Virus record (IMG/VR): IMGVR_UViG_3300037882_001492
Span: 54,191 to 118,190 of that record
Reading direction: 5' to 3' (one strand)
Source: a virus
DNA: 64,000 nucleotides
In this document: piece by piece, positions 8,901-15,874 of the stretch
How positions within the stretch are numbered: the stretch's first letter is position 1
How the letters are laid out: each line of letters begins with the position of its first letter
Notes under the pieces: model-generated
What the model was told of the DNA's origin: nothing
The model's database searches: none
The model's input: only the letters and a program-made list of their open reading frames with translations
Program-made: the position numbers and the translations under genes

Positions 8901-8950
8901 TTGAATATTGTTTCTGCCAGACTTCCTGGTTGTATAACATAATTACTCAT
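5936..8950 (-). CDS. nrdJ: class II (adenosylcobalamin-dependent) ribonucleotide reductase containing an intein
   Basis: 1004 residues, of which 636 are extein. N-extein 1-313: FCPGGRILFGAGR, NCYALTP (redox Cys) and GGGGVGLNFSEIRPKG, a pattern typical of class II enzymes. C-extein 682-1004 starts CGEIPLPAYSNCCLGNINL and ends in a CKNGVCEL tail with the redox Cys pair. The joined exteins read TNP-CGE, the radical-site N-x-C-x-E motif. No class I small subunit is nearby, which fits a B12 enzyme. It reduces ribonucleotides to deoxyribonucleotides for phage replication. ATG 8950 overlaps the GroES-like gene by 8 nt, and both share the promoter at 9294-9322. The class assignment rests on motif style. 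Confidence 0.92.
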   Translation of the reverse strand: MSNYVIQPGSLAETIFKDKYAFPGEEEWKDCAKRVAKTVAMAEPLEEREVHERKFYDAINSGDFCPGGRILFGAGRLNNNMLNCYALTPNDNIDSIGKTISDMYKISCGGGGVGLNFSEIRPKGEDIQNIKYSAPGSISVMKMINEIGNHVMAGRSRRVALMSILNITHPDLLEFLNVKLDRKELTNFNISVAITDRFMEAVHKDEEWYFTFGGRHVRYYVFEINRISELGNDRIKVVAKTAEDALGVAKFHYVKHFKDTFEDPVQTVLKAKDLWHSILKNATECGEPGIYNLDFANSHTNVSYFETMQQTNPSLRWDTLVYSENGWFKIKDLAETTPYTKVVNYKGELVSCKVFKSGINKQLYKITFNDKSEVFCTPDHKWPIITRNINCKRDNKISIDCGDLRKKETSDLQIGDLIYHPVSPHFGNKKSTLTYEEGFVLGWNYGDGWSGIHKRNGPYYGFIFSQEDSENGIANIVADFVNSRKKNISRLRLNKGCYELYVNSKEFCDYFYSLGHRGKKNGLPECIWTASEDFILGYLDGLFSSDGHVCIRKTDSKNSGNYVNLTTCHEKLAFDVKKLLRCIGVSCQVRKSISLLNGKSFVRYDVNICEAQSKKLGTKLSLTHLRKHEALQTIVNQQLKTEKDYLRIVNVEATEIYEDVYDITVDDNTHTFLTEYGFTSNCGEIPLPAYSNCCLGNINLSNMVSDDGEIDWKKLARTVRIGVRFLDDVLTANHFPIPECKEAGIRSRRIGLGVMGFHYMLIKAGYRYGSEACLEFTERLFQTIRYEAYKASMNLARHKGSFEAYDWSKLRKEKYFKTLPARLRTEIRLNGLRNAVLLTVPPTGSTAMVLGVSTGIEPIFSPIYKRRWRTTVGSVWNEKIVVDPLFKYLYLKGKNVEHVVGAYDVTPEEHIKMQATIQQFIDSAVSKTCNLPETFTMTPEIQETLTTYAADIKGFTFYKAGSRGNEPLTRIDPATVDLDKLIIEGELVDVVDSVDTCKNGVCEL
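6908..8011 (-). other. intein in RNR with LAGLIDADG-type homing endonuclease
   Basis: 368 residues (314-681 of the ORF). It starts with Ser (SLRWDTLVYSENG) rather than the common Cys, has block B TPDH (TxxH), a first endonuclease motif FVLGWNYGDGW, a second FILGYLDGLFSSDGHV, block F YDITVDDNTHTFLTEYGF and block G ending TSN, followed by +1 Cys. The residue before the terminal Asn is Ser, not the usual His. The insertion point TNP/CGE is a known hot spot in RNR genes. The +1 nucleophile is also the radical Cys of the enzyme, so unspliced protein should be inactive. Confidence 0.95.
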
Positions 8951-9272
8951 TTACTTCTGCAAGCTCCGGTATATTTGGTAACTCTACATCAGTAATAACC
9001 GCATAAACATCATCATCGAAAAGAACAACCCAATTTGGATCTAATCTTCGTGTTTGGAATCGTCTGATAGCATTTCCTTCAAAGGTAATTAAACTTCCAA
9101 CTTTAATTGCTGGATTACATTTCTCACCTACAGATAATACAACCGCTTCTCCAATATGTTTATCTAATTCAGAATCAGGAAGTGCGATCCCTACTGACGA
9201 TTTAAAATTGCTTGCATGTCTGTTTTGTAAAACTCTGACAACAAGCCTGTTTCCAATTGCTTGAATTTCCAT
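8943..9272 (-). CDS. gp31: GroES-like co-chaperonin (gp31-like)
   Basis: 109 residues, the size of GroES (97) and T4 gp31 (111). The pattern follows the GroES fold: NRLVVRVLQN at 8-17, a mobile-loop-like stretch with SVGIALPDSE (26-35), GEAVVLSVGEK (41-51), then KVGSLITFEGNAI (57-69) and a C-terminal VYAVITDVEL strand. T4 gp31 replaces GroES so that host GroEL can fold the capsid protein gp23. No groEL is in the window, so host GroEL is presumably used. It is the first gene after a good promoter (9294-9322) and overlaps the RNR start. The main uncertainty is the weak sequence signature typical for this diverged family. Confidence 0.75.
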   Translation of the reverse strand: MEIQAIGNRLVVRVLQNRHASNFKSSVGIALPDSELDKHIGEAVVLSVGEKCNPAIKVGSLITFEGNAIRRFQTRRLDPNWVVLFDDDVYAVITDVELPNIPELAEVNE

Positions 9273-9293
9273 GTGTTTATATCTAGTCTAATT

Positions 9294-9322
9294 ATTATAC
9301 ATCCGACAGAGAATTTCTGTAA
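9294..9322 (-). promoter_or_regulatory. sigma70-like promoter for GroES-like/RNR operon
   Basis: On the minus strand TTACAG (9322-9317), 17 nt, TATAAT (9299-9294). Predicted transcription start is near 9287, about 15 nt before ATG 9272. It is placed directly after the gp46 terminator and opens the operon running to gp32. Confidence 0.7.
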
Positions 9323-9331
9323 CGGTTTCTG

Positions 9332-9357
9332 AAAAATTGCAGTATTTAGGGTGCAAT
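9332..9357 (-). terminator. probable intrinsic terminator after gp46
   Basis: On the minus strand ATTGCA (9357-9352), a 10-nt loop CCCTAAATAC, TGCAAT (9341-9336), then four T. The stem is short and AT-rich, so termination may be partial. The loop carries the CTAAATA sequence also seen before several late genes. It lies 3 nt after the gp46 stop. Confidence 0.5.
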
Positions 9358-9360
9358 ATC

Positions 9361-10965
9361 CTATGAAGCGTGTAATTTTGTTACACCTTCGCGTTTCTCT
9401 ACTAAAATAATATTGCTCTCATCTTCTAACAAAGAATTGAGTTCGTCATTGTGAGTAATGACAATAATCTTCTTATCCTTAGCAAGCGTATCAAAGATTT
9501 CAACTAAACCTTGGACACCAATACTGTCTAATGAATCTGCGACTTCATCAAAGAAGATCACATTAGATTTGTTCTTTCCAGTAAAGAGAAGTAAGTCATT
9601 TAATGCTAACATTACTGCTAAGTTTACTCTCTTCTTCTCACCGCCAGACAAGTTTTTGAATTCAGTTTCGGCTTCTCCGATATAGATTAACTCTTCAAGC
9701 TTTTCGTTAAAGAACAAAGCCAAAGAGTTATTACTAAGTTGTTTTAAATACTTGTTAACAGAGTCGTTGAAGAAGTCTAAGATATTGACAATAACAAACT
9801 GAATAATACCTTGCTCTGAAAACACTTGTTCCCAATATTTAAGTAACTCATATTCAGTTGCTAAGTCTAACGCCTCTTTAGAGAGTTGATCGTATCTTGC
9901 TTGCTGTTCAACAAGTTGTTCCGAAAAAATAGATTCTTGACTTTGAAAATCTTTAATTTTCTCAACTAATTCAAAGTCTTGGACTGTAATTGGGATTTCA
10001 AGTCCTTCAAGTTCTTTAAGGAGAATATTTCTTTCCTTTTTCTTTTGATGTTCTTCTTCGGTAAGATGTGCAATCTTTTCTCTAGCATTTGTGAGAAGTC
10101 TTTCATTGACGGCAAAGCCACAGTTTTCACACTTTTCTTTTTCAAGTTTCTTAAGTTCCTCGTTAAAATAATGTAATTCGTTATGAATACGAGAGATTTG
10201 AGTCCCAAGGCTTGATTCTAAACTAATAACTTCACTACGCTTTCTTTCCATTTCTTGAATTTGTGAAATAGAATGATTCTTAATGAAATCCTTAGATTTA
10301 GGATCAGAGAAAATCTTATTCGCTGTTTGAATTGATTTTCTTGCAAAGTTAAGTTTGTCTTTTAACTTTGTATTAGATTGTCCAATCTCGTCCACTAAAA
10401 CTTGTTTAGCTTTGAGATTAGTTGTAGTTTCTGCTTTCTTTACTTTAATACTATCACGCTTCTCAAAAATCTGTTTAAGGTTTAAGAAGTTTTGAATGAT
10501 CTTTCTCTTTTGTTCAGGGGTTGCAGAAAGAAATCCAGTTTCATTTGCTTGCCCATGAACCATAGACATTAGAAACAATTCAGGAGTTATGTTAAGATAA
10601 TCAAATAACCATGCTTTTGTTTCTTCCATGTTTTCACCAACATGGTCTTTACCATCAATTATTACAGAAAGTTTAGGTGGGTTTTTATGTCTTTCAATGA
10701 TAACATTTCCATTAACTTGCATTGTAACTCTGCATTTCTTATCAATACGAGTATTGGAGATATTGGTAGCCTTTCTGATTGTCTTGCCAGATAAGCACCA
10801 ATAAATAGCCTCAATAATTGCACTTTTCCCTGCACCATTCGATCCAATTGGATCGGTGTCATGGTTGATACCTTTTATCCGCGTAATGGGCGCTAGAGCG
10901 TCAAAATTCAGATAAATCTCACCAACTGAGAATAAACCTTCTATTTTAATCCAGTTTATTTGCAT
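9361..10965 (-). CDS. gp46: recombination nuclease ATPase subunit, gp46/SbcC/Rad50 family
   Basis: 534 residues (T4 gp46: 560). Walker A GSNGAGKS at 41-48, two long coiled-coil arms around a zinc-hook CENC at 279-282, ABC signature NLSGGEKKR at 438-446 and Walker B VIFFDE at 469-474. With gp47 it forms the Mre11/Rad50-type complex that resects ends for recombination-dependent replication. ATG 10965 follows the stop of a short interrupted ORF by less than one codon, and gp47 lies just upstream, so the pair is co-transcribed. All motifs are intact. Confidence 0.95.
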   Translation of the reverse strand: MQINWIKIEGLFSVGEIYLNFDALAPITRIKGINHDTDPIGSNGAGKSAIIEAIYWCLSGKTIRKATNISNTRIDKKCRVTMQVNGNVIIERHKNPPKLSVIIDGKDHVGENMEETKAWLFDYLNITPELFLMSMVHGQANETGFLSATPEQKRKIIQNFLNLKQIFEKRDSIKVKKAETTTNLKAKQVLVDEIGQSNTKLKDKLNFARKSIQTANKIFSDPKSKDFIKNHSISQIQEMERKRSEVISLESSLGTQISRIHNELHYFNEELKKLEKEKCENCGFAVNERLLTNAREKIAHLTEEEHQKKKERNILLKELEGLEIPITVQDFELVEKIKDFQSQESIFSEQLVEQQARYDQLSKEALDLATEYELLKYWEQVFSEQGIIQFVIVNILDFFNDSVNKYLKQLSNNSLALFFNEKLEELIYIGEAETEFKNLSGGEKKRVNLAVMLALNDLLLFTGKNKSNVIFFDEVADSLDSIGVQGLVEIFDTLAKDKKIIVITHNDELNSLLEDESNIILVEKREGVTKLHAS

Positions 10966-11151
10966 TTATAGTTCATCAGGGCAATCTTGACAATGCATAT
11001 TTGGTTCTAATCCACCGGGATTATAATATATAATTCCATTAGGATGACCTTTAATACGGCACATTAAATGACTAAAACTTGTTAAGTCTTTAAACAAATA
11101 TTGATGCCACTAAATTGAAAACCATCTATAAGGGTCTAATTTCCTTTTCAT
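10966..11151 (-). pseudogene. small conserved-looking ORF interrupted by an in-frame TAG
   Basis: Reading from ATG 11151 gives 13 residues (MKRKLDPYRWFSI), a TAG at 11112-11110, and then 47 more codons in the same frame to TAA at 10968-10966. The second part includes MCRIKGHPNGIIYYNPGGLE and ends PNMHCQDCPDEL with a CxxC knuckle. The part after the TAG looks like real protein, and the part before it (DPYRW) fits as the start of the same small protein. ATG 11151 overlaps the gp47 end and TAA abuts gp46, so the frame fills the gap between them exactly. Alternatives: a functional shorter protein from TTG 11097 or ATG 11064, occasional TAG readthrough, a recent nonsense mutation, or a sequence error. 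Confidence 0.55.
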
Positions 11152-12145
11152 AATATTCTAATAACAAATCTGTTGTATAAGATTCAGGTTTAAGTAGCAC
11201 ATACTCCTTAACCAAATCATCAATCTGTTTACCTGTCATATCTCTAACAGTAACTAAGTTGTTTTCATCGGCTAAACTTGCTTCGGTTTTAACAGCAAAC
11301 TCAAGATGGTTTACTGAATATTTGGAAGTGAATTGGTCATAAAGTTTACTTTCGACAGCGACTTTAAACTTATCAACTTCCACGCGGACCAATAAGAAAA
11401 ATTGATTTGGTGAAAACTTCTTTAAGAGTTCTTCGATTTCTTCGTAAGAACCCCTAATATGTCTAATACCAAAGTTAATTACTTTCTTGTTAATCTGTTT
11501 GATTGTTCTATCGTGGATAAGAATCTCATGGAGATACTTATCTGAGTTTGCTTCTCCGAATGAGATTGAATATTGAGTTCCAAGAACATAACTTTTTCCA
11601 CTCTCGATTGGAGTGTGTAAATGTCCCATAAAACAATAACGGTCTTTAATGTGTTGCTTTGTAATTAAAGACTCGTATGCTCTACCTCTAACAGCAACAC
11701 ATCCTGCATAACCCCAATGTCCGAAAACTGGAAGATTAGGGTATTGCTTTAAGTCTCTTAAAATAAGTTCTTCGGATTCGTAGTGTGGGCTAAACAAAAA
11801 ATCCACGCCGCAAATATTAACAATCTCAGCGCCTTTAACTACTTTAACTTTTTCATTTTGAAATAAATCTAATACTGTATCAGTAGTGTCGGACTTCGAA
11901 ACAGTATCGTGATTTCCTCTATTTACAATGATTCTCTTGGCTTTAAGATTGTCTAATAAACTTTTAAATGCAAGTAATTCAGTCGCCCTGGGGCTTCTTT
12001 TATGGAAAATGTCTCCATTGATTACAACTGCGTTTGGTCGTTTGTCATTTACAAGTTTTAAAAGCGTTTTAATTTGTGCATCTAAAAATCCAACTACATA
12101 GTCAGACCTAAGATGAATATCAGTTAAGACAATTATTGATTCCAA
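11126..12145 (-). CDS. gp47: recombination nuclease subunit, gp47/SbcD/Mre11 family
   Basis: 339 residues, identical in size to T4 gp47. Metallophosphoesterase motifs in order: DIHL (D9, H11), GDIFH (D45), RGNHD (77-80), GHWG and GHLH (about 175). It provides the exo/endonuclease of the gp46/47 complex. The start is TTG at 12145 (TTGGAATCAATAATT), as the next ATG is far downstream and would remove the first metal motif. It overlaps the following small interrupted ORF. The stop is TAG. No Shine-Dalgarno is visible before the TTG. Confidence 0.95.
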   Translation of the reverse strand: MESIIVLTDIHLRSDYVVGFLDAQIKTLLKLVNDKRPNAVVINGDIFHKRSPRATELLAFKSLLDNLKAKRIIVNRGNHDTVSKSDTTDTVLDLFQNEKVKVVKGAEIVNICGVDFLFSPHYESEELILRDLKQYPNLPVFGHWGYAGCVAVRGRAYESLITKQHIKDRYCFMGHLHTPIESGKSYVLGTQYSISFGEANSDKYLHEILIHDRTIKQINKKVINFGIRHIRGSYEEIEELLKKFSPNQFFLLVRVEVDKFKVAVESKLYDQFTSKYSVNHLEFAVKTEASLADENNLVTVRDMTGKQIDDLVKEYVLLKPESYTTDLLLEYYEKEIRPL

Positions 12146-12147
12146 AA

Positions 12148-12342
12148 TTATTTAAATACAAATTTATACCCCCCGCATTTTTTGTCGGGGATTTTTTTAA
12201 TTCGAACACCATTTGATAAACATTCTTCACAAAGATGATATGAAGTCTCTTCTTGGCTACATCCGTACTTTAAACTAAATTTATCTGAACCTATAGCACA
12301 AGCAATATTGCAACAATCACAAATATAAGTAATTTTTCTCAT
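12148..12342 (-). CDS. small zinc-finger-like protein
   Basis: 64 residues with two CxxC knuckles: CDCC (9-12, with C14) and CEEC (38-41), which suggests a single zinc-binding ribbon. The rest is basic (KKIPDKKCGGYKFVFK). ATG 12342 overlaps the stop of the polymerase ORF as ATGA, so it is translated by coupling, and it ends 2 nt before gp47. Not recognised beyond the zinc pattern; an accessory role near polymerase and nuclease is only positional inference. Confidence 0.7.
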   Translation of the reverse strand: MRKITYICDCCNIACAIGSDKFSLKYGCSQEETSYHLCEECLSNGVRIKKIPDKKCGGYKFVFK

Positions 12343-13916
12343 AGTAGTAATTTATCGAGATTAGAGACTTTATCATTTACGAATTCAACATGAGTGCCAC
12401 TTCCAAATGATTTTCCTACCTCTATATCTATGGTGAACGGAACATCAAAATCAATTCCAAATACCTTGTTATAGTATGATAGATCAGTCATGCCTTTTCT
12501 GATAATATAAATTGCCTTTTCCAAATTTTCAGGAGTGACTTGACCTTCATACGAGTCATGTACATTCGCTAAGGTTTCAAGATCAATACCTGTTTTCTCA
12601 ATAAGACGATTAATACGATAAGTTGCTGTTACCAACATATCAGATACCGGACTTTGAATCTTAAAGTTTACACCTTGTCTTAATGCTCGCTCTCTATATT
12701 TAATATTCGGGCTATAGACATTCAATAAATGGCGTTTACGGCCAAACAAGGATTCTGCATATCCGTCTTTGCCTACTTGCTCTCTTGTAGCATTGATCCA
12801 GTTCACCACGCCAGGAAAGGCTTTAAAGTATTGTTGGAAAACTTGCTTACAGAATGCTTTAGGTTTCTTAGATACTAAAGAAAGTTTAGAAGGTCCGCCA
12901 CCATAGACAATCAAGAATGAGATTGATTTAGCAATTTGTCTTTCTTCCTTTGTAATCTCTGAGACTGGTTTCTTGAACACAAGAGAAGCAGTAAATTTAT
13001 GTAAGTCTTCTCCTGATAAAAATGCTGAAATAAGATTCTTGTCTCGACATTGATACGCCAACATTCTCAATTCAGCAGTAGAGAAATCTGCTGCAATAAA
13101 CAACTTACCTTCATCTGAAATGAACAGGTTTCTAAGGTTGACCGGATCTTCGTCATCTACTCTTGGAAGAGTATGGAATCCAACACCTTTTAATTGAGTT
13201 TTGTTAACTAACTTAGAAGTCTTTTTAGTAATCTTCTGCTCTTTAATTTTAACAGTTGTATTAGAGCATGAAAGACGACCAGTTACTACTACAGAGAAGT
13301 TATAACTAGGATGATTTCTATTCTTTCCATTCCACTTGATTGTTTTTTTAATATTGGTGACATAAGTGGAATATTGTTTATCGCGCTTTCTGAACTTTAG
13401 CAAACATTCCAAGAATGGAATTGCTTTCTCTTCTAATTCAGTTCTAGAATCTTGTGCGGCTAATTTTGCTAACAGGGTTTGGCATACTTTAGCATCTGTT
13501 GATGGCATTGTACTTTTAGGATTAAATCTAGTTGGAGTTAGATCAAATCCTGCCGAAGTAAACAACACTACGATTAAATCTTTAGGTGACTTAATATTAA
13601 TGTCTGGAATTGGGCTTAAAGTCATGCATTCTTTCTCTAAGTCTATAAGCATCTGACTGAGTTGTTTATCTAACTCATCCAATGCTTTCTCATCAATTCG
13701 CATTCCACGATATTCCATCGCTCCAAAGTCCATAAGAACTGGTGCGAGAACTGCATCATAGATTTTAGGCCTACCTTCTTTTGTTAAGTCAGCTTCAATC
13801 TTATCAAATACCCTTAAGGTAAAATCACAGTCCAATGCATTACCAAGAGCTAATTTGTCTAATGACAAATTAGCCCAATCAACGCATTCTAGGTCTTTTT
13901 TACTTACTGTAAGCAT
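12339..13916 (-). CDS. polA: family A DNA polymerase, polymerase part
   Basis: 525 residues. The start carries an ExoIII-like segment (NALDCDFTLRVFD, 26-38) that belongs to the 3'-5' exonuclease domain of the upstream ORF. The polymerase core is complete: TGRLSC (212-217), motif A AADFSTAELRML (275-286), motif B RQIAKSISFLIVYGG (326-340) and motif C NVHDSYE (451-457, HDS instead of the common HDE). Motif A has the usual two-metal Asp. The ORF is in the same frame as the upstream ORF, separated only by TAA and AAC, so it looks like the second half of a split enzyme, perhaps translated by restart at ATG 13916. T4 itself uses a family B enzyme. Confidence 0.94.
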   Translation of the reverse strand: MLTVSKKDLECVDWANLSLDKLALGNALDCDFTLRVFDKIEADLTKEGRPKIYDAVLAPVLMDFGAMEYRGMRIDEKALDELDKQLSQMLIDLEKECMTLSPIPDINIKSPKDLIVVLFTSAGFDLTPTRFNPKSTMPSTDAKVCQTLLAKLAAQDSRTELEEKAIPFLECLLKFRKRDKQYSTYVTNIKKTIKWNGKNRNHPSYNFSVVVTGRLSCSNTTVKIKEQKITKKTSKLVNKTQLKGVGFHTLPRVDDEDPVNLRNLFISDEGKLFIAADFSTAELRMLAYQCRDKNLISAFLSGEDLHKFTASLVFKKPVSEITKEERQIAKSISFLIVYGGGPSKLSLVSKKPKAFCKQVFQQYFKAFPGVVNWINATREQVGKDGYAESLFGRKRHLLNVYSPNIKYRERALRQGVNFKIQSPVSDMLVTATYRINRLIEKTGIDLETLANVHDSYEGQVTPENLEKAIYIIRKGMTDLSYYNKVFGIDFDVPFTIDIEVGKSFGSGTHVEFVNDKVSNLDKLLL

Positions 13917-13919
13917 GTT

Positions 13920-14912
13920 TTAATACTCTTGTAACTCTTTCGGGTAATACATTTTAACAATTTCACTCAACGCATGACCTCTGTTTTCGTCAAGAAGGGC
14001 ATGGAGTAATTGTACATCGTGTACATTATTATACGCCGTAATCCCCTCATTCATAAGGAATTTCTGATCGAACTTAGGATTGGCGAGGATCTTTTTAATG
14101 GAGCGATCTTCTAATAAGCGTTTAATCAAACCTTTAATCTCTTCTAAATCTTTATCGGAATAAGGAGATTCGAAATGTTTAAACGGAACTACGAAAGCAC
14201 TATACGGCTTATATGATGCTCCAAAGCAAGTAATTTTATCTGTATGGAAGTCTAATCCGGTTGTCTCTAAGTCAACAGAAACTTTTTCTGCTTTAAAACA
14301 TTGTTCGAACTCCTTCCGAACTTCTTCCATAGTCATACAGGTCTTATAGGAAGATTCACCGGGTTTGTTCATTCCAAGAATAACTTTGTTATAAGCATTA
14401 GTTAAATCTTCAACAAAGATTCGTCTAACTGTTGGTTCTAAATAAACAACAGTTGGATGCAGGGATGGGATAACGCTAATTTGTTTTCCACCAGTTTCAA
14501 TAAAGAATTCTTTTCCACGCTTGTTATAAATCCCACTCTTCTTAAGAACAGACAAACAAGCAGAATTCCCTAATGGAATAATAAGTTTTGGATTGACGAC
14601 ATTAATTAATGCCTCAACCTCTTCTCTATAAGCACGAACTTCATTATCAGTTAAAATCTCTTCATTAACATCAGCAAACGGAACTGCTGAAATCCATTCG
14701 TAATCACAATCAATTGAAGTCCTCTTGAGTAAAGACTTAACAACAGAATGCGCTTCTTCGGCAAACGGATAATATTGACCTGACTCATACCAATCAAACA
14801 TTGATGTTACCACAAATAGAACATCAACCTGTTTGAGTTTATTGAAGGTTACCCGTGTGTATTTAAATTTAAGCGGATCAGTTTCCGAAGAAATAGTAGA
14901 AATTTCTTGCAT
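13920..14912 (-). CDS. UDG-like domain fused to DnaQ-like 3'-5' exonuclease (N-terminal part of split DNA polymerase)
   Basis: 330 residues. Residues 1-180 resemble the family 4-type uracil-DNA glycosylase fold: GQYYPFAEEAH (45-55), PKLIIPLGNSAC (108-119), KRGKEF (131-136) and IPSLHPTVV (148-156, the HP motif). Residues 205-330 hold exonuclease motif I VDLETTGLD (213-221; D214, E216) and motif II ANPKFDQKF (277-285). Motif III is missing and is found at the start of the next ORF. It ends ELQEY-TAA. It should give proofreading and perhaps uracil sensing to the polymerase. It starts at ATG 14912, opposite the sigma gene, with AAGGGA 9-14 nt upstream. The UDG domain may be catalytically inactive, since the N-terminal GEAPG motif is not obvious. 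Confidence 0.85.
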   Translation of the reverse strand: MQEISTISSETDPLKFKYTRVTFNKLKQVDVLFVVTSMFDWYESGQYYPFAEEAHSVVKSLLKRTSIDCDYEWISAVPFADVNEEILTDNEVRAYREEVEALINVVNPKLIIPLGNSACLSVLKKSGIYNKRGKEFFIETGGKQISVIPSLHPTVVYLEPTVRRIFVEDLTNAYNKVILGMNKPGESSYKTCMTMEEVRKEFEQCFKAEKVSVDLETTGLDFHTDKITCFGASYKPYSAFVVPFKHFESPYSDKDLEEIKGLIKRLLEDRSIKKILANPKFDQKFLMNEGITAYNNVHDVQLLHALLDENRGHALSEIVKMYYPKELQEY

Positions 14913-14935
14913 TAATAAGGTTCCCTTACTATAAT
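14907..14935 (+). promoter_or_regulatory. sigma70-like promoter for the gp55-like gene
   Basis: TTGCAT (14907-14912), 17 nt, TATAAT (14930-14935). Predicted start near 14942, which lies after ATG 14939 but before ATG 14951 and so decides for the later start codon. The -35 overlaps the polymerase start codon on the other strand. Confidence 0.65.
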
Positions 14936-14957
14936 AGAATGGTTAGGGGAATGACAA
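14929..14957 (-). promoter_or_regulatory. candidate promoter for polymerase operon
   Basis: On the minus strand TTGTCA (14957-14952) is followed after 15-17 nt by TATTATAG (14936-14929). It overlaps the plus-strand promoter of the sigma gene, so the two may compete. ATG 14912 lies about 17 nt after the -10 box. Confidence 0.45.
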
Positions 14958-15325
14958 AAAAGAAAAAACATTACTTAAATAATAAGCGATTCGAAGAAGT
15001 AATATTCGGGTACCAAAAAGATAAAGCTGCATATGAGGATGAACTAGTTGAGATGTTCACACTCTTATATACGAATGTTTTTATGACATTTAAGTTTAAT
15101 GTTGATAAAGACGACGCATATCAAGAGTGTTTTATTCTATTTGCAAAAGTATTAGATAAGTTTACACCGGACAAAGGATCTGCTTTCAATTATTTTACAA
15201 CAGTTCTGTTAAATCATCTGCGTTACATTTACACTAAAAATAAGAAATACAACCAAAAGATTCTAGAGTATAGAAAAGAAATGGGTGATATTGATATTAA
15301 CTTAGATTTTACCGATGAAATTTAA
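14951..15325 (+). CDS. gp55-like late sigma factor (putative)
   Basis: 124 residues from ATG 14951 (128 from ATG 14939, which would precede the predicted transcript start). The middle, DDAYQECFILFAKVLDKF then TPDKGSAFNYF, matches the region 2 pattern of sigma factors (D-x-x-Q-E-x-x-x-x-L-x-x-A-x-x-x-F-D-x-x-K-G), and size and layout fit minimal T4 gp55-type sigmas that lack region 4. It would direct RNA polymerase to late promoters, here possibly the CTAAATA boxes. It is alone on the plus strand between two minus-strand blocks. The N-terminus is basic (TKKKKHY). It could also be a more general sigma-like regulator. Confidence 0.7.
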   Translation: MTKKKKHYLNNKRFEEVIFGYQKDKAAYEDELVEMFTLLYTNVFMTFKFNVDKDDAYQECFILFAKVLDKFTPDKGSAFNYFTTVLLNHLRYIYTKNKKYNQKILEYRKEMGDIDINLDFTDEI

Positions 15326-15330
15326 ATTAA

Positions 15331-15567
15331 TTATTTAGTAAATTCTTTAATAAGAACTGTTGTGTATAAATCATCTTGATGTTTATTTTTAATTTCCTCA
15401 GCTTCTTCTAAAGTTTTAGCTTTTCCAAGAAAGCAATACGCATGACGGCCAAAATGGGCAGTTCGTGTTTGTCTAAGAATTGCAAATTTATAAATTGCTT
15501 TATCGTATCCAATCAAAAGCATTCCTAAATCTTTGCAATAAACTGAATCGTTCTCTTTAATTCTCAT
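15331..15567 (-). CDS. hypothetical protein
   Basis: 78 residues, not recognised. It reads as a small alpha/beta protein (YCKDLGMLLIGYDKAIYKFAIL, then an EEAEEIKNKH helix). It overlaps the upstream thioredoxin-like gene by 11 nt and ends 6 nt from the convergent sigma gene. No motif. Confidence 0.6.
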   Translation of the reverse strand: MRIKENDSVYCKDLGMLLIGYDKAIYKFAILRQTRTAHFGRHAYCFLGKAKTLEEAEEIKNKHQDDLYTTVLIKEFTK

Positions 15568-15874
15568 TAAAATGATTGTAGATTGAAGGGTATTCTGTTA
15601 TAATAGAAACTCGTCCGTTGACTACTCTCATAAGTGCTGGTGCTACTGTTACAGAAAAGGTTCCCCATAATTCAGGGAAATCAGACGCACTAATAACATA
15701 TAAAATATTATCTCTATTTGGAAATCTAGCGGCCCATTTTTCTGCTTGGATTAACATTTTTTTGCAGTAATCGTCATGGTCTGAAATCATCAGAACATCA
15801 AATGTTTTTCCCTTGCGTTTCTTTAGAAGAAGTTTTGCTTCTTCGGGATCAGAAATTCTTTCTATGTCTCTCAT
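15557..15874 (-). CDS. thioredoxin-fold-like protein (putative)
   Basis: 105 residues. A central strand FDVLMISDHDDYC followed by a helix, then NILYVISASDFPELW and FSVTVAPALMRVVNG, resembles the thioredoxin layout with a cis-Pro loop (VAPALM). Only a single Cys stands where CxxC is expected (DDYCKKM), so a redox role is uncertain. Overlaps neighbours by 1 and 11 nt. A fold-level guess; it may be only a structural homologue. Confidence 0.5.
   Translation of the reverse strand: MRDIERISDPEEAKLLLKKRKGKTFDVLMISDHDDYCKKMLIQAEKWAARFPNRDNILYVISASDFPELWGTFSVTVAPALMRVVNGRVSIITEYPSIYNHFNEN

Noticed and set aside
10966-14912. Genome-wide stop codon reassignment, because of in-frame TAG and TAA
   Set aside because: TAG ends the helicase and gp47, TAA and TGA end many other tightly packed genes at the expected overlap, so the standard code holds.
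15331-15345. CTAAATA at the end of the 15331-15567 gene as another late promoter
   Set aside because: No minus-strand gene starts nearby; the copy is probably chance in AT-rich DNA.
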